From Pseudomonas peli (GTDB taxonomy: Bacteria; Pseudomonadota; Gammaproteobacteria; Pseudomonadales; Pseudomonadaceae): a stretch of DNA of 64,000 nucleotides. A program made the position numbers and the translations under genes. The notes beneath the pieces are model-generated. The model did no database searches and was not told the origin of the DNA. It was given only the letters and a program-made list of their open reading frames with translations. Below are positions 8,503-17,163 of the stretch, piece by piece. How positions within the stretch are numbered: position 1 is the stretch's first letter; every line of letters begins with the position of its first letter. The stretch lies in contig NZ_FMTL01000002.1 of assembly GCF_900099645.1 (NCBI RefSeq), positions 932,334 to 996,333 of the forward strand. Reading direction: 5' to 3'.

Positions 8503-9785
8503 TTGGCAGGGTTCTCAAGGATCAGAATGGCGCGAAAATCGTTGACGTTGGTACGCGTCGGCCCGGTGACGATCAGTTGATCGAGGGCGGCGAAGTAGCC
8601 GTAGCCGTTGTTGTTATCCAGCTCATCGCTGCTGCTCAGGCCCAGGGCGTGGGCGCGGGCGTAGCTGTCGGGGGTCATAAGGGCCCCGGCGTTGTCTTCC
8701 GAGCCGTCGATGCCGTCGGTGTCACCGGCCAGAGCGTATACCCCGGGCAGGCCCTTGAGGCTGTCGGTGAGACTCAGTAGGAATTCGGCGTTGCGCCCGC
8801 CACGGCCATTGCCGCGCACGGTCACGGTGGTTTCACCGCCGGAGAGAATCACGCAGGGTGCCTTGATCGGCTGACCATGCAGACGCACCTGTTTGGCGAT
8901 ACCGGCGTGCACCTTGGCAACTTCCCGTGATTCGCCTTCCAGGTCACCGAGGATCAGCGTCGGCAAGCCGGTTGCGCGCGCCTTAGCGGCGGCAGCGTCG
9001 AGGGATTGCTGTGGGCGGGCAATCAGCTGGAAGTGGCTGCGGGCCAGGCACGGATCGCCCGGTTTGACGGTTTCAGAGGCCGGGTTCTGCAGCCAGGCGC
9101 GTACGTTGGCCGGGATCTCGATGCTATAGCGGGCAAGGATCGCCAGCGCTTCAGCCGAGGTGGTTGGGTCGGCCACGGTTGGGCCGGAGGCGATCACTGT
9201 GGCTTCATCGCCCGGTACATCGGATATCGCATAGGTATAGACGCTGGCCGGCCAGCTGGCTTTGGCCAGGCGACCGCCCTTGATCGCGGAAAGGTGCTTG
9301 CGCACGCAGTTCATTTCGCCAATCGACGCGCCGGACTTCAGCAGGGCTTTGTTGACCGCTTGTTTGTCTTTCAGGCTGATGCCCTCGGCGGGCAGGGCGA
9401 GCAGGGACGAGCCGCCGCCGGACAGCAGAAAGATCACCCGGTCGGACTCGCTCAGGTTGCTGACCAGTTCCAGCACGCGACGTGCCACGCGCTCACCGGC
9501 GTCGTCCGGCACCGGATGGGCCGCTTCGACCACTTCGATTTTTTTGCAGTTGGCGCCGTGCTCGTAACGGGTAACCACCAGGCCGGAGACTTCGCCTTGC
9601 CATTCCTGCTCAATCACTTCGGCCATGGCCGCGGCGGCTTTGCCGGCGCCTATGACGATGACGCGACCGCTACGATCTTCCGGCAGGTAATCAGCCAGAA
9701 CCTGGCGCGGGTGGGCGGCGTCGATGGCGCTGGCGAACAGCTCGCGCAGCAGGGACGTTGGATTGAAAGACGGATCGATGGACAT
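8499..9785 (-). CDS. ttuD: Glycerate 2-kinase / hydroxypyruvate reductase TtuD (MOFRL family)
   Basis: This 428-residue protein has the DUF4147 N-terminal domain and a C-terminal MOFRL domain (about 330-420, with GGRNAEFLLSLTD). Such proteins are annotated as hydroxypyruvate reductase (TtuD) but the biochemically established activity of many is glycerate 2-kinase. In this operon the kinase reaction (D-glycerate to 2-phosphoglycerate) makes sense, because glxR supplies glycerate and pyk lies downstream of enolase. The start at 9785 is chosen for its AGAGAGA ribosome site; the ATG ten codons upstream lacks one. It overlaps pyk by four bases. Confidence 0.9.
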   Translation of the reverse strand: MSIDPSFNPTSLLRELFASAIDAAHPRQVLADYLPEDRSGRVIVIGAGKAAAAMAEVIEQEWQGEVSGLVVTRYEHGANCKKIEVVEAAHPVPDDAGERVARRVLELVSNLSESDRVIFLLSGGGSSLLALPAEGISLKDKQAVNKALLKSGASIGEMNCVRKHLSAIKGGRLAKASWPASVYTYAISDVPGDEATVIASGPTVADPTTSAEALAILARYSIEIPANVRAWLQNPASETVKPGDPCLARSHFQLIARPQQSLDAAAAKARATGLPTLILGDLEGESREVAKVHAGIAKQVRLHGQPIKAPCVILSGGETTVTVRGNGRGGRNAEFLLSLTDSLKGLPGVYALAGDTDGIDGSEDNAGALMTPDSYARAHALGLSSSDELDNNNGYGYFAALDQLIVTGPTRTNVNDFRAILILENPAK

Positions 9786-9938
9786 GGCGATCTCTCTTGA
9801 TAGGGCCGGAGCCACTTTTTATTACTGAAGCACGTTCGATTCTAGTGCGCAGCGCCCTGGACCAAGACGCTGCGCAATAGAATCGACCCACCCGGCAGGC
9901 AGGCCGTGACACCGCCTGCCGGACAGATCGAAAGGGTT

Positions 9939-9968
9939 GTTTCAGGGCGGCTGACCCCGCCCTGAAAC
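9939..9968 (-). promoter_or_regulatory. Intercistronic hairpin between glxR and ttuD
   Basis: A perfect 12-bp stem (9939-9950 with 9957-9968) begins 8 bases after the glxR stop. It has no strong T-tract on the minus strand. A second GC-rich inverted repeat (about 9888-9919) follows in the same 190-base gap. Together they may attenuate or stabilise transcripts and split gcl-hyi-glxR from ttuD-pyk; an internal promoter in the gap is possible but not visible. Confidence 0.6.
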
Positions 9969-9975
9969 CTGTTAC

Positions 9976-10866
9976 TTACTCACCACGGATGTTGAAGTTG
10001 GCCATATGTTCCAGGCCTTTGATCAACGCCGAGTGGTCCCAGTTGCTGCCACCGATGGCCGCACAGGTGCTGAACACTTGCTGGGCGTTGGCGGTGTTGG
10101 GCAGATTAAGGCCCAGCTCGCGCGCGCCAGCCAGGGCCAGGTTGAGGTCCTTCTGGTGCAGGCTGATACGGAAGCCTGGGTCGAAGGTGCCCTTGATCAT
10201 GCGCTCGCCGTGCACTTCAAGGATCTTCGAACCGGCGAAACCGCCCATCAGCGCTTCACGCACCTTGGCTGGATCGGCGCCGTTCTTCGCGGCGAACAGC
10301 AGGGCTTCGGCTACTGCCTGGATATTCAGAGCGACGATGATCTGGTTGGCGACCTTGGCGGTCTGACCGTCACCGTTACCGCCAACGCGGGTGATGTTCT
10401 TGCCCATGGCCTGGAACAGCGGCAGGGCGCGTTCGAAGGCATTCGGGCAACCGCCGATCATGATCGACAGGGTGGCCGCCTTGGCACCCACTTCACCGCC
10501 GGATACCGGCGCGTCGAGGTAGGCAGCACCAGTGGCTTTGATCTTCTCGGAGAAGACCTTGGTGGCGGTCGGGGAGATCGAACTCATGTCGATCACTACT
10601 TTGCCAGCGCCCACGCCTGCGGCAACGCCGTCTTCGCGGAACAGTACGTCTTCAACCTGCGGGGTGTCCGGCACCATGATGATGATGAATTCGGCTTCCT
10701 GCGCCACTTCGCGCGGGTTGGCCAAACCGATGCCGTTGTCGCCCAGCAGGTCGGCCGGAGCCTTGTCGAAGTGCTCGGAGAAGAACAGGGTGTGCCCGGC
10801 TTTTTGCAGGTTCTGCGCCATAGGCTTGCCCATGATGCCGGTGCCGATAAATCCGATTTTTGCCAT
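9976..10866 (-). CDS. glxR: Tartronate semialdehyde reductase
   Basis: This 296-residue enzyme of the beta-hydroxyacid dehydrogenase family reduces tartronate semialdehyde to D-glycerate with NAD(P)H. The N-terminal Rossmann loop is GFIGTGIMGKPMA (5-17), the substrate motif is APVSGGEVGA and the catalytic lysine lies in GQTAKVANQ. The C-terminal helical domain includes FAGSKILEVHGERM. AGAGGAT precedes the ATG. It sits between hyi and ttuD in the glyoxylate operon. GarR is a close paralogue; the operon favours GlxR. Confidence 0.95.
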   Translation of the reverse strand: MAKIGFIGTGIMGKPMAQNLQKAGHTLFFSEHFDKAPADLLGDNGIGLANPREVAQEAEFIIIMVPDTPQVEDVLFREDGVAAGVGAGKVVIDMSSISPTATKVFSEKIKATGAAYLDAPVSGGEVGAKAATLSIMIGGCPNAFERALPLFQAMGKNITRVGGNGDGQTAKVANQIIVALNIQAVAEALLFAAKNGADPAKVREALMGGFAGSKILEVHGERMIKGTFDPGFRISLHQKDLNLALAGARELGLNLPNTANAQQVFSTCAAIGGSNWDHSALIKGLEHMANFNIRGE

Positions 10867-10883
10867 GAGAAATATCCTCTGAT

Positions 10884-11666
10884 TCAGATTGCGTTGTGCG
10901 CTTTCATCCAGCCGAGGCCGGCAGCGGTGGTGGTGGCCGGCTTGTATTCACAGCCGATCCAGCCCTGGTAACCGATACGGTCCAGGTGCTCGAAGAGGAA
11001 GCGGTAGTTGATCTCGCCCGTGCCCGGCTCGTTGCGGCCCGGGTTGTCGGCCAACTGCACATGGTTGATCACAGACAGGTTGGCCTCGACGGTACGCGCC
11101 AGGTCACCTTCCATAATTTGCATGTGGTAGATGTCGTATTGCAGGTACAGGTTGGGGCTTGCGACCTTGTCGCGAATGGCCAGCGCCTGCTGGGTGGTGT
11201 TCAGGTAGAAGCCCGGGATGTCGCGGGTGTTGATCATTTCCATGACCAGCTTGATGCCCGCGGCTTCGAGCTTGCCGGCGGCAAACTTGAGGTTGTCGAC
11301 AAAGGTCTGCTCGACGGTGGCGCAATCCAGACCCTGCGGACGGATACCGGCCAGGCAGTTGATCTGCTTGTTGCCCAGCACCTTGGCGTAGGCGATGGCC
11401 TGGTCGACACCGGCGCGGAACTCTTCAACGCGGTCAGGGTGGCAAGCGATACCGCGCTCGCCCTTGGCCCAATCACCGGCGGGTAGGTTGAACAGCACCT
11501 GCTCCAGACGGTTAGCATCCAGGCGCGCTTTGATCACTTCAGACGGAAAATCATAGGGAAACAGGTATTCGACACCGCTGAAGCCTGCGGCTGCGGCAGC
11601 GTCGAAACGGTCCAGAAAGTCCACTTCGGTGAACAGCATGGACAGGTTGGCAGCAAAACGGGGCAT
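10884..11666 (-). CDS. hyi: Hydroxypyruvate isomerase
   Basis: This 260-residue TIM-barrel protein of the AP-endonuclease-2-like isomerase family interconverts tartronate semialdehyde and hydroxypyruvate. Acidic and histidine metal-site residues are seen in VMEMINTRD and QYDIYHMQIMEGD. The start at 11666 is selected because AAGGAGC lies directly upstream and the protein then begins MPRFAANLS, as in known Hyi; the ATG 18 codons earlier has no such support. It lies 61 bases after gcl and 17 before glxR. Confidence 0.94.
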   Translation of the reverse strand: MPRFAANLSMLFTEVDFLDRFDAAAAAGFSGVEYLFPYDFPSEVIKARLDANRLEQVLFNLPAGDWAKGERGIACHPDRVEEFRAGVDQAIAYAKVLGNKQINCLAGIRPQGLDCATVEQTFVDNLKFAAGKLEAAGIKLVMEMINTRDIPGFYLNTTQQALAIRDKVASPNLYLQYDIYHMQIMEGDLARTVEANLSVINHVQLADNPGRNEPGTGEINYRFLFEHLDRIGYQGWIGCEYKPATTTAAGLGWMKAHNAI

Positions 11667-11727
11667 GTGGTGCTCCTTGTCTTGCGCAGCCCGGATTATG
11701 CGTCCGGGCTGCTGGTTCAAAAGCGAT

Positions 11728-13503
11728 TTAGTCGAGCAGTGAGATGGCAGTCGGGGCGTCGACGCCGCGTTCAGCCAGTTCTTCGAACTCGTTTACGGCG
11801 TTGATTTCGGTACCCATGGAGATGTTGGTGACACGCTCCAGGATAATTTCCACCACCACCGGTACGCGGTGCTCAGCCATCAGGCGCTTGGCTTCGGCGA
11901 AGGCGTTCTGCAGCTCGTTCGGGTCGAACACGCGGATGGCCTTACAGCCCAGGCCTTCAACCACGGCAACATGGTCAACGCCGTAACCGTTGATTTCCGG
12001 CGCGTTGATGTTCTCGAACGCCAGCTGTACGCAGTAGTCGATCTCAAAGCCGCGCTGCGCCTGACGGATCAGACCCAGGTAGGAGTTGTTCACCAGCACG
12101 TGGATGTACGGCAGGTTGAACTGCGCGCCCACCGCCAGCTCTTCGATCATGAACTGGAAGTCGTAGTCGCCAGACAGCGCCACAACCTTGCGGCTCGGGT
12201 CGGCCTTGACCACACCCAGCGCTGCCGGAATGGTCCAGCCCAGCGGGCCGGCCTGGCCACAGTTGATCCAGTGACGCGGCTTGTAAACGTGAAGGAACTG
12301 CGCGCCGGCGATCTGCGACAGGCCAATGGTGGTGACGTAGCAGGTGTCCTTGCCGAACGCTTCGTTCATCTCTTCGTACACGCGCTGCGGCTTGGCCGGC
12401 ACGTTGTCGAAGTGGGTCTTGCGCTGCAGGGTGCGCTTACGCTCGCGGCAGCTGTCCAGCCAGGCGCTGCGATCTTTCAGCTTGCCAGCGGCTTTCCACT
12501 CGCGAGCCACTTCTAGGAACGCGTCTAGCGCCGAACCAGCATCGGAAACGATGCCAAGGTCCGGGTTGAATACACGGCCAATCTGCGTCGGTTCGATATC
12601 GACGTGGATGAATTTGCGGCCTTCGGTGTAAACATCAACCGAACCGGTGTGGCGGTTGGCCCAGCGGTTACCGATACCGAACACCAGGTCGGAAGCCAGC
12701 AGGGTGGCGTTGCCGTAACGGTGTGAGGTCTGCAGACCGACCATGCCGACCATCAGTTTGTGGTCATCCGGAATCACGCCCCAGCCCATTAGCGTCGGTA
12801 CAACCGGTACGCCGGTCAGCTCGGCGAATTCCACCAGCTTGTCGGCGGCGTCGGCATTGAAGATACCGCCACCGGCAACCAGCAACGGACGCTCGGCATC
12901 GTTAAGCATGGCGATGGCTTTTTCTGCCTGCACGCGGTTGGTGGCCGGTTTGGCCAGCGGCAGCGGCTCGTAGGCGTCGATGTCGAATTCGATCTCGGCC
13001 ATCTGCACATCAAACGGCAGGTCGATCAGCACCGGGCCTGGACGGCCGCTGCGCATTTCATAGAAGGCTTTCTGGAAGGCGCGCGGCACTTGGCCAGGCT
13101 CCATTACCGTGGTCGCCCACTTGGTCACCGGCTTGACGATGCTGGTGATGTCGACGGCCTGGAAGTCTTCCTTGTGCATGCGGGCACGCGGCGCCTGGCC
13201 GGTGATGCACAGAATCGGGATGGAGTCAGCGGATGCCGAGTACAGTCCGGTCACCATGTCGGTGCCAGCTGGGCCGGAGGTGCCGATGCACACGCCGATA
13301 TTGCCGGCATTGGTGCGGGTGTAACCCTCAGCCATGTGCGAGGCACCTTCGACGTGGCGAGCCAGGACGTGGTCGATACCGCCAACTTTCTTCAGTGCAG
13401 CGTACAGGGGGTTGATGGCGGCGCCGGGGATGCCGAACGCAGTGTCAACGCCTTCGCGGCGCATCACCAGTACGGCGGCCTCGATTGCTCTCATTTTGGC
13501 CAT
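11728..13503 (-). CDS. gcl: Glyoxylate carboligase
   Basis: This 591-residue thiamine-diphosphate enzyme condenses two glyoxylates to tartronate semialdehyde with loss of CO2. The TPP motif begins at [10 protein letters not shown] and continues through a downstream NN (HVLVNN). At residue 51 it has valine ([13 protein letters not shown]) where most ThDP enzymes have glutamate; this replacement is the known hallmark of true glyoxylate carboligases, so the assignment is strong. It is the first gene of the minus-strand operon. TTGTATACAA and a TGACC-N4-GGTCA palindrome lie within 80 bases upstream of its ATG. Confidence 0.97.
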   Translation of the reverse strand: MAKMRAIEAAVLVMRREGVDTAFGIPGAAINPLYAALKKVGGIDHVLARHVEGASHMAEGYTRTNAGNIGVCIGTSGPAGTDMVTGLYSASADSIPILCITGQAPRARMHKEDFQAVDITSIVKPVTKWATTVMEPGQVPRAFQKAFYEMRSGRPGPVLIDLPFDVQMAEIEFDIDAYEPLPLAKPATNRVQAEKAIAMLNDAERPLLVAGGGIFNADAADKLVEFAELTGVPVVPTLMGWGVIPDDHKLMVGMVGLQTSHRYGNATLLASDLVFGIGNRWANRHTGSVDVYTEGRKFIHVDIEPTQIGRVFNPDLGIVSDAGSALDAFLEVAREWKAAGKLKDRSAWLDSCRERKRTLQRKTHFDNVPAKPQRVYEEMNEAFGKDTCYVTTIGLSQIAGAQFLHVYKPRHWINCGQAGPLGWTIPAALGVVKADPSRKVVALSGDYDFQFMIEELAVGAQFNLPYIHVLVNNSYLGLIRQAQRGFEIDYCVQLAFENINAPEINGYGVDHVAVVEGLGCKAIRVFDPNELQNAFAEAKRLMAEHRVPVVVEIILERVTNISMGTEINAVNEFEELAERGVDAPTAISLLD

Positions 13504-13529
13504 TGTCTTGTGCCTCGTTTGTTATCAGA

Positions 13530-13539
13530 TTGTATACAA
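13530..13539. promoter_or_regulatory. GntR-type operator TTGTATACAA (gcl)
   Basis: A perfect 10-bp palindrome lies 26 bases before the gcl ATG. The same sequence recurs at 15169, 23278 and 26446, each time before a purine or glyoxylate gene. FCD-type GntR proteins recognise TNGT-N-ACNA-like sites; assignment to the GntR at 26928 is inference. Confidence 0.7.
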
Positions 13540-13568
13540 AACAGCTGACTTGGATTCTATTCATGGCC

Positions 13569-13582
13569 TGACCTTCCGGTCA
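13569..13582. promoter_or_regulatory. RutR-like operator TGACC-TTCC-GGTCA (gcl)
   Basis: The inverted half-sites TGACC and GGTCA are separated by four bases, the layout known for E. coli RutR (TTGACC-N4-GGTCAA). It lies 65 bases upstream of gcl, near a TetR gene of RutR type. Confidence 0.65.
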
Positions 13583-13679
13583 ACACGTTTTATTGTCGAG
13601 GCGCTGTCTGGTAAAAAATCTTTTAAAACAACCGTTTTAGCTGGGGTGCTTGATCTGCTGCGGAAAATAGCTCTGATAA

Positions 13680-13689
13680 CTGTATACAA
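13680..13689. promoter_or_regulatory. Second GntR-type site upstream of gcl (CTGTATACAA)
   Basis: This matches nine of ten bases of TTGTATACAA and is centred 150 bases from the first site, an arrangement compatible with looping or with control of the divergent GlcG-like gene. Confidence 0.5.
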
Positions 13690-13841
13690 GTGCAGCTTGT
13701 ATTGTATTCGACTATTGAGTTTTTTGTTTCTAGTGGGATAGTGATGTTGAGCTTTGGATTGCCCGGCCGCTGTCAATCGCCCTGCAGGCGGCGCAGCGCC
13801 AGGTGTTTCGTAGGATTTATCAGCATCGAGGAAGACCCAGC

Positions 13842-14282
13842 ATGAGTACGTTGAATCTGCAAATCGCCACCACCATCAGTAACCGCGCCCTGGCGGTCGG
13901 CCGGGAAATTTCCGCCGCGCCGCTGACTGTTGCCGTGTTGGATGCCGGCGGGCATCTGATCAGCCTGCAGCGCGAAGACGGCGCCAGCCTGCTACGCCCG
14001 CAAATTGCCATCGGCAAGGCCTGGGGCGCGCTGGCTCTGGGCAAGGGCTCGCGCCTGATCGCCGCCGACGCTCAGCAGCGTCCAGCTTTTATCGGTGCAG
14101 TTAACAACCTGGCAGACGGTCAACTGGTGCCGGCACCGGGTGGTGTGCTGATCCGTGATGAGCGCGGCGAGGTGATCGGCGCAGTGGGTATCACCGGTGA
14201 TTCCTCGGATATCGATGAGCAGTGCGCGGTGAGCGCGGTGGAATCGGTCGGGCTGAAGCCGGATGCGGGTATCGCCGCCTGA
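13842..14282 (+). CDS. GlcG/HbpS-family protein
   Basis: This 146-residue protein belongs to the GlcG/HbpS (former DUF336) family, recognised from the motifs LTVAVLDAGGHLISLQREDGAS and PGGVLIRDERGEVIGAVGITG. The ATG at 13842 follows GAGGAAG; the earlier in-frame ATG has no ribosome site. Some relatives bind haem or cobalamin, and glcG accompanies glycolate/glyoxylate genes in many bacteria, but no enzymatic role is established. It is divergent from gcl and shares its control region, so a role linked to glyoxylate is likely but unproved. No signal peptide is visible, so it should be cytoplasmic. Confidence 0.85.
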   Translation: MSTLNLQIATTISNRALAVGREISAAPLTVAVLDAGGHLISLQREDGASLLRPQIAIGKAWGALALGKGSRLIAADAQQRPAFIGAVNNLADGQLVPAPGGVLIRDERGEVIGAVGITGDSSDIDEQCAVSAVESVGLKPDAGIAA

Positions 14283-14316
14283 TGATGTGCGGCTTTCGCC
14301 GCAACTAGAGTCGCAA

Positions 14317-14356
14317 TAAAAAAACGGTGAATGCTTTACGGCATTCACCGTTTTTA
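14317..14356. terminator. Bidirectional terminator between GlcG-like gene and RutR-like gene
   Basis: A perfect 10-bp stem CGGTGAATGC/GCATTCACCG (14325-14334 and 14341-14350) is flanked by A-rich sequence on the left and a T-run on the right, ending two converging transcripts. Confidence 0.92.
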
Positions 14357-14398
14357 TTTATGGCTGCCTTAAGCCAAGGGCAGGGCGGATAAACGGGC

Positions 14399-15043
14399 TT
14401 AGGCGTTGGTGACCTGCTCGGAGGGGCTGGGCTGGGTTTCGTCGATTTCGCAGCCCTTGATCACCAGGCGGATGATGGTCTGCGCGGCGGCTTCGTAGTC
14501 GGCCTCATCCAGGCTGGCTTTGCCGGTGACGGTGGAAATCTGCCAGTCGAAGTCAGCGTAGGTCTGAGTTGCGGCCCAGATGCTGAACAGCAGGTGGTGC
14601 GGGTCAACCTGGGCCATCAGGTCCTGGTCGATCCAGCCCTGGATGCAGGAAATATTGTGCTTGGCCTGGGCATTCAGTTGCGCGGTCTGGTCGGCGGACA
14701 GATGCGGCGCGCCGTGCATGATTTCGCTGGCGAATACCTTGGAGGCAAACGGCAGTTCGCGGGAGATACGGATTTTCGAGCGGATATAAGCGCGCAGTAC
14801 GTCGGCCGGTTTGCCTGGCTGATTGAACGGCGAAGAGGCTTCCAGCAATGGTTCGATAATGCTTTCCAGCACTTCGCGGTAGAGGTTTTCTTTCGACTTG
14901 AAGTAGTAGTAGACGTTGGGCTTGGGCACCCCGGCCTTGGCGGCGATGTCGCTGGTTTTGCTGGCAGCGAAGCCTTTGTCGGCGAACTCCTCACTGGCTG
15001 CGCGTAAAATCAGCTCTCTGTTACGCTCGCGAATACTGGTCAT
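14399..15043 (-). CDS. RutR-like TetR-family regulator
   Basis: This 214-residue repressor has an N-terminal TetR helix-turn-helix (about 28-50; TSDIAAKAGVPKPNVYYYFKSKENLY). The ligand domain closely follows the pattern of RutR: a segment with SRELPFASKVFASEIMHGAP, then DPHHLLFSIWAATQTYADF and VTGKASL. E. coli RutR responds to uracil/thymine and binds TTGACC-N4-GGTCAA. TGAC-N4-GTCA palindromes occur before gcl, the purine permease, xdhA and this gene itself, which suggests control of purine and glyoxylate genes here. The effector is unknown. It is divergent from moaA and ends at a shared terminator. Confidence 0.85.
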   Translation of the reverse strand: MTSIRERNRELILRAASEEFADKGFAASKTSDIAAKAGVPKPNVYYYFKSKENLYREVLESIIEPLLEASSPFNQPGKPADVLRAYIRSKIRISRELPFASKVFASEIMHGAPHLSADQTAQLNAQAKHNISCIQGWIDQDLMAQVDPHHLLFSIWAATQTYADFDWQISTVTGKASLDEADYEAAAQTIIRLVIKGCEIDETQPSPSEQVTNA

Positions 15044-15148
15044 AAGCCTCTTTGCTTCTGTCGAACGCCCGTCGCTGGGCAGCGCCGGGATGGTAGCACC
15101 GGCTTTGAGCGGCGCTCAAGGCTTGTGGCCTGGGCTCCGGCGGGCTAT

Positions 15149-15164
15149 CTGACTTGCAAGTCAG
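15149..15164. promoter_or_regulatory. RutR-like palindrome between the TetR gene and moaA
   Basis: A perfect 16-bp palindrome, CTGACTTGCAAGTCAG, has the TGAC-N6-GTCA framework of the other sites but with T instead of C in the fifth position. Lying 105 bases before the TetR gene, it is a natural autoregulatory site and could also act on moaA. Confidence 0.6.
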
Positions 15165-15168
15165 GTTG

Positions 15169-15178
15169 TTGTATACAA
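15169..15178. promoter_or_regulatory. GntR-type operator TTGTATACAA (moaA)
   Basis: A perfect copy of the recurrent palindrome lies 4 bases from the RutR-like palindrome and 88 bases before the moaA start. The two sites are close enough for the regulators to compete or cooperate. Confidence 0.7.
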
Positions 15179-15206
15179 AATTTAATATTTCTGTTTTTAT
15201 CTCCCT

Positions 15207-15222
15207 GCATGCATGCATGCAT
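15207..15222. repeat. (GCAT)4 tetranucleotide repeat in the moaA leader
   Basis: Four tandem GCAT units lie between the operators and the moaA ribosome site. GCAT repeats are also self-complementary. A change of unit number would shift promoter-to-start spacing but not a reading frame. Confidence 0.8.
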
Positions 15223-15266
15223 TCATAACAAAAAGTCTCGGCTCGTTGAGCTCCAGGAGACACGTA

Positions 15267-16259
15267 GTGAACAATCAATTGGTTGACCCCTTCGGTCGGC
15301 GCATCACCTATCTACGGTTATCGGTCACCGATCGCTGTGATTTCCGCTGCACCTATTGCATGAGTGAGGACATGGTGTTCGCCCCGCGCGAGCAGATTCT
15401 CACCCTCGAAGAACTCTACGCAGTGGCGGACGCTTTTATCGGCCTCGGGGTCAAACGCATCCGCATCACCGGTGGCGAGCCGCTGGTACGCAAGAACCTA
15501 ATCAGCCTGCTGACCCGCCTGGGCCAGCGCGCCGAGCTGGAAGACCTGGCCATCACCACCAATGGCTCACAGCTGGCTGACCTGGCGCCGCAGTTACACG
15601 CAGCCGGGGTCAAGCGCCTGAACGTCAGCCTGGATTCGTTGCAGCGCGAGCGTTTTGCTGCCTTTACCCGACGCGACAAGCTCGATCAGGTGCTGGACGG
15701 CATCGAGGTGGCGCGCGCGGCGGGTTTTCGCAAGATCAAACTCAATGCCGTGGTGCAGAAAGGCCGCAACGATGACGAAGTGCTCGACCTGGTCGAGTTC
15801 GCCATGGCGCGGGGCCTGGACATCAGCTTTATCGAAGAAATGCCGCTGGGCAGTATTTCCAGCCATCAGCGCGAGCAGACCTTCTGCTCCAGTGACGAGG
15901 TGCGTGAGCGCATCGAGCAGCGTTATGCCCTGGTGCGTAGCAGCAAGTTGACCGGCGGGCCGTCGCGCTACTGGCAGGTGGTCGGCAGCGACACCCAGGT
16001 TGGTTTTATCTCACCGCACAGCCACAACTTCTGCGGCGACTGCAACCGCGTGCGGGTCACCGCCGAGGGCAAGTTGGTGCTCTGTCTGGGTCATGAAAAT
16101 GCCCTGGACCTGAAAGGCCTGATGCGTGCCCACCCCGGCGACAGCCAGCGCCTGAGTGAAGCCTTGATGCAAGCCTTGCAACTGAAACCCGAACGTCACC
16201 ACTTCGAGAGCGATGCCCAGGTGCAGGTTATTCGCTTTATGAGCATGACCGGCGGCTAG
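15267..16259 (+). CDS. moaA: GTP 3',8-cyclase MoaA (molybdenum cofactor synthesis)
   Basis: This 330-residue radical-SAM enzyme performs the first step of molybdenum cofactor synthesis, GTP to 3',8-cyclo-GTP. The SAM-binding cluster motif is C24-x3-C28-x2-C31, and the second cluster is CGDCNRVRVTAEGKLVLC. It ends in GG, as active MoaA does. I chose the GTG at 15267 because AGGAGA lies 6 bases upstream and the protein then starts at the family's usual place. It stands apart from other moa genes and beside purine genes, and its promoter carries their operators. It fits P. aeruginosa moaA2, which lies beside gcl. Xanthine dehydrogenase needs the cofactor. Confidence 0.93.
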   Translation: MNNQLVDPFGRRITYLRLSVTDRCDFRCTYCMSEDMVFAPREQILTLEELYAVADAFIGLGVKRIRITGGEPLVRKNLISLLTRLGQRAELEDLAITTNGSQLADLAPQLHAAGVKRLNVSLDSLQRERFAAFTRRDKLDQVLDGIEVARAAGFRKIKLNAVVQKGRNDDEVLDLVEFAMARGLDISFIEEMPLGSISSHQREQTFCSSDEVRERIEQRYALVRSSKLTGGPSRYWQVVGSDTQVGFISPHSHNFCGDCNRVRVTAEGKLVLCLGHENALDLKGLMRAHPGDSQRLSEALMQALQLKPERHHFESDAQVQVIRFMSMTGG

Positions 16260-16330
16260 CCCCTAGCCGCGTCCTCACCGCCTTGGGCGGTTCCATTCGT
16301 TCCACTCTCACAATCAACAGGAGGTTTGCT

Positions 16331-17152
16331 GTGAAGCCCTCGCACGTCTGCAGTTTGTTCGCCGTTGTTTGTTCCAGCGCGGTCAGCGCTGAAAGCTATG
16401 TGATCGGTGTAGAGAAACTGGCCTTTGCGCCGCACTACAGCATCGATGCGCAAGGCCAGTACCAGGGCTTTGCCCGTGAGCTGTTCGACCTGTTCGCGCA
16501 GACCAGCGGAGTGGAGCTGAGTTACAAGGTGCTGCCTGTTGAGCAGCTGTTGCCTGCGCTACTTAGCGGTCAGGTGGATTTCAAATACCCCGACAGCGAA
16601 ACCTGGGCGCAGGAGCAGAAGGCCGGCAAGGCCCTGAGCTACAGCCAGGGCGTGGTCGAGTATGTCGATGGTGTGCTGGTGGCGCCGCAGCGCCATGGCC
16701 AACCCATCGAGCAGATCAAGCGCCTGGCCATCGTCAACGGCTGGACGCCACGGGGCTATCAGGAACGTATCGATGCCGGGCAGATTGAGCTGACTTACAG
16801 CGATGATCTACGCCAGATGATTCGCCAGGCGCTGAAGAAGGACACCGATGGCGCCTATTTCAACGTGGTGGTGGCCACCCATTATCTGGACAACATCCGC
16901 GCGCGTCCGGGCGCGCTGATATTCGATGCGCAGTTGCCGCACAGCCGTGGCAGCTTCAAGCTGTCCACGCTCAAGCATGCGACGTTTATGCAGCGTTTTG
17001 ACCGATTCTTGAGCGAGCAGCAGCCTGCAATTGTCGCGCTGAAAAGTAAGTACAAGGTCGAGGCTAATCTGGAGGCCGACCGCATCGGCCTGGAGCAGTG
17101 GAAGCTGGATTTTATCGAGCGCAAAAAGCTCAAGGACGCGCAATCGCAGTAA
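16331..17152 (+). CDS. Family 3 periplasmic solute-binding protein
   Basis: This 273-residue protein begins at a GTG preceded by CAGGAGG and has a clear signal peptide (MKPSHVCSLFAVVCSSAVSA, cleavage before ES). The rest resembles family 3 binding proteins (YVIGVEKLAFAPHYSIDAQG; later GQVDFKYPDSE). No permease or ATPase is nearby, so it may serve a distant transporter or a receptor. It is 71 bases after moaA with no terminator between, so it is probably co-transcribed and under the same operators. The ligand is unknown; a purine-pathway compound is only a guess from context. A terminator follows at once. Confidence 0.8.
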   Translation: MKPSHVCSLFAVVCSSAVSAESYVIGVEKLAFAPHYSIDAQGQYQGFARELFDLFAQTSGVELSYKVLPVEQLLPALLSGQVDFKYPDSETWAQEQKAGKALSYSQGVVEYVDGVLVAPQRHGQPIEQIKRLAIVNGWTPRGYQERIDAGQIELTYSDDLRQMIRQALKKDTDGAYFNVVVATHYLDNIRARPGALIFDAQLPHSRGSFKLSTLKHATFMQRFDRFLSEQQPAIVALKSKYKVEANLEADRIGLEQWKLDFIERKKLKDAQSQ

Positions 17153-17163
17153 TGCGCTGAGCT

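Larger units (their letters stand above)
13504..13841. promoter_or_regulatory. Divergent control region gcl / GlcG-like gene
   Basis: This 338-base gap contains no gene. It is AT-rich compared with its surroundings and holds two TTGT-NN-ACAA-type palindromes (13530-13539 and 13680-13689) and one TGACC-N4-GGTCA palindrome (13569-13582). Short reading frames inside it have no ribosome sites and cross the operators, so I reject them. It should drive gcl leftward and the small GlcG/HbpS gene rightward. Confidence 0.75.
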
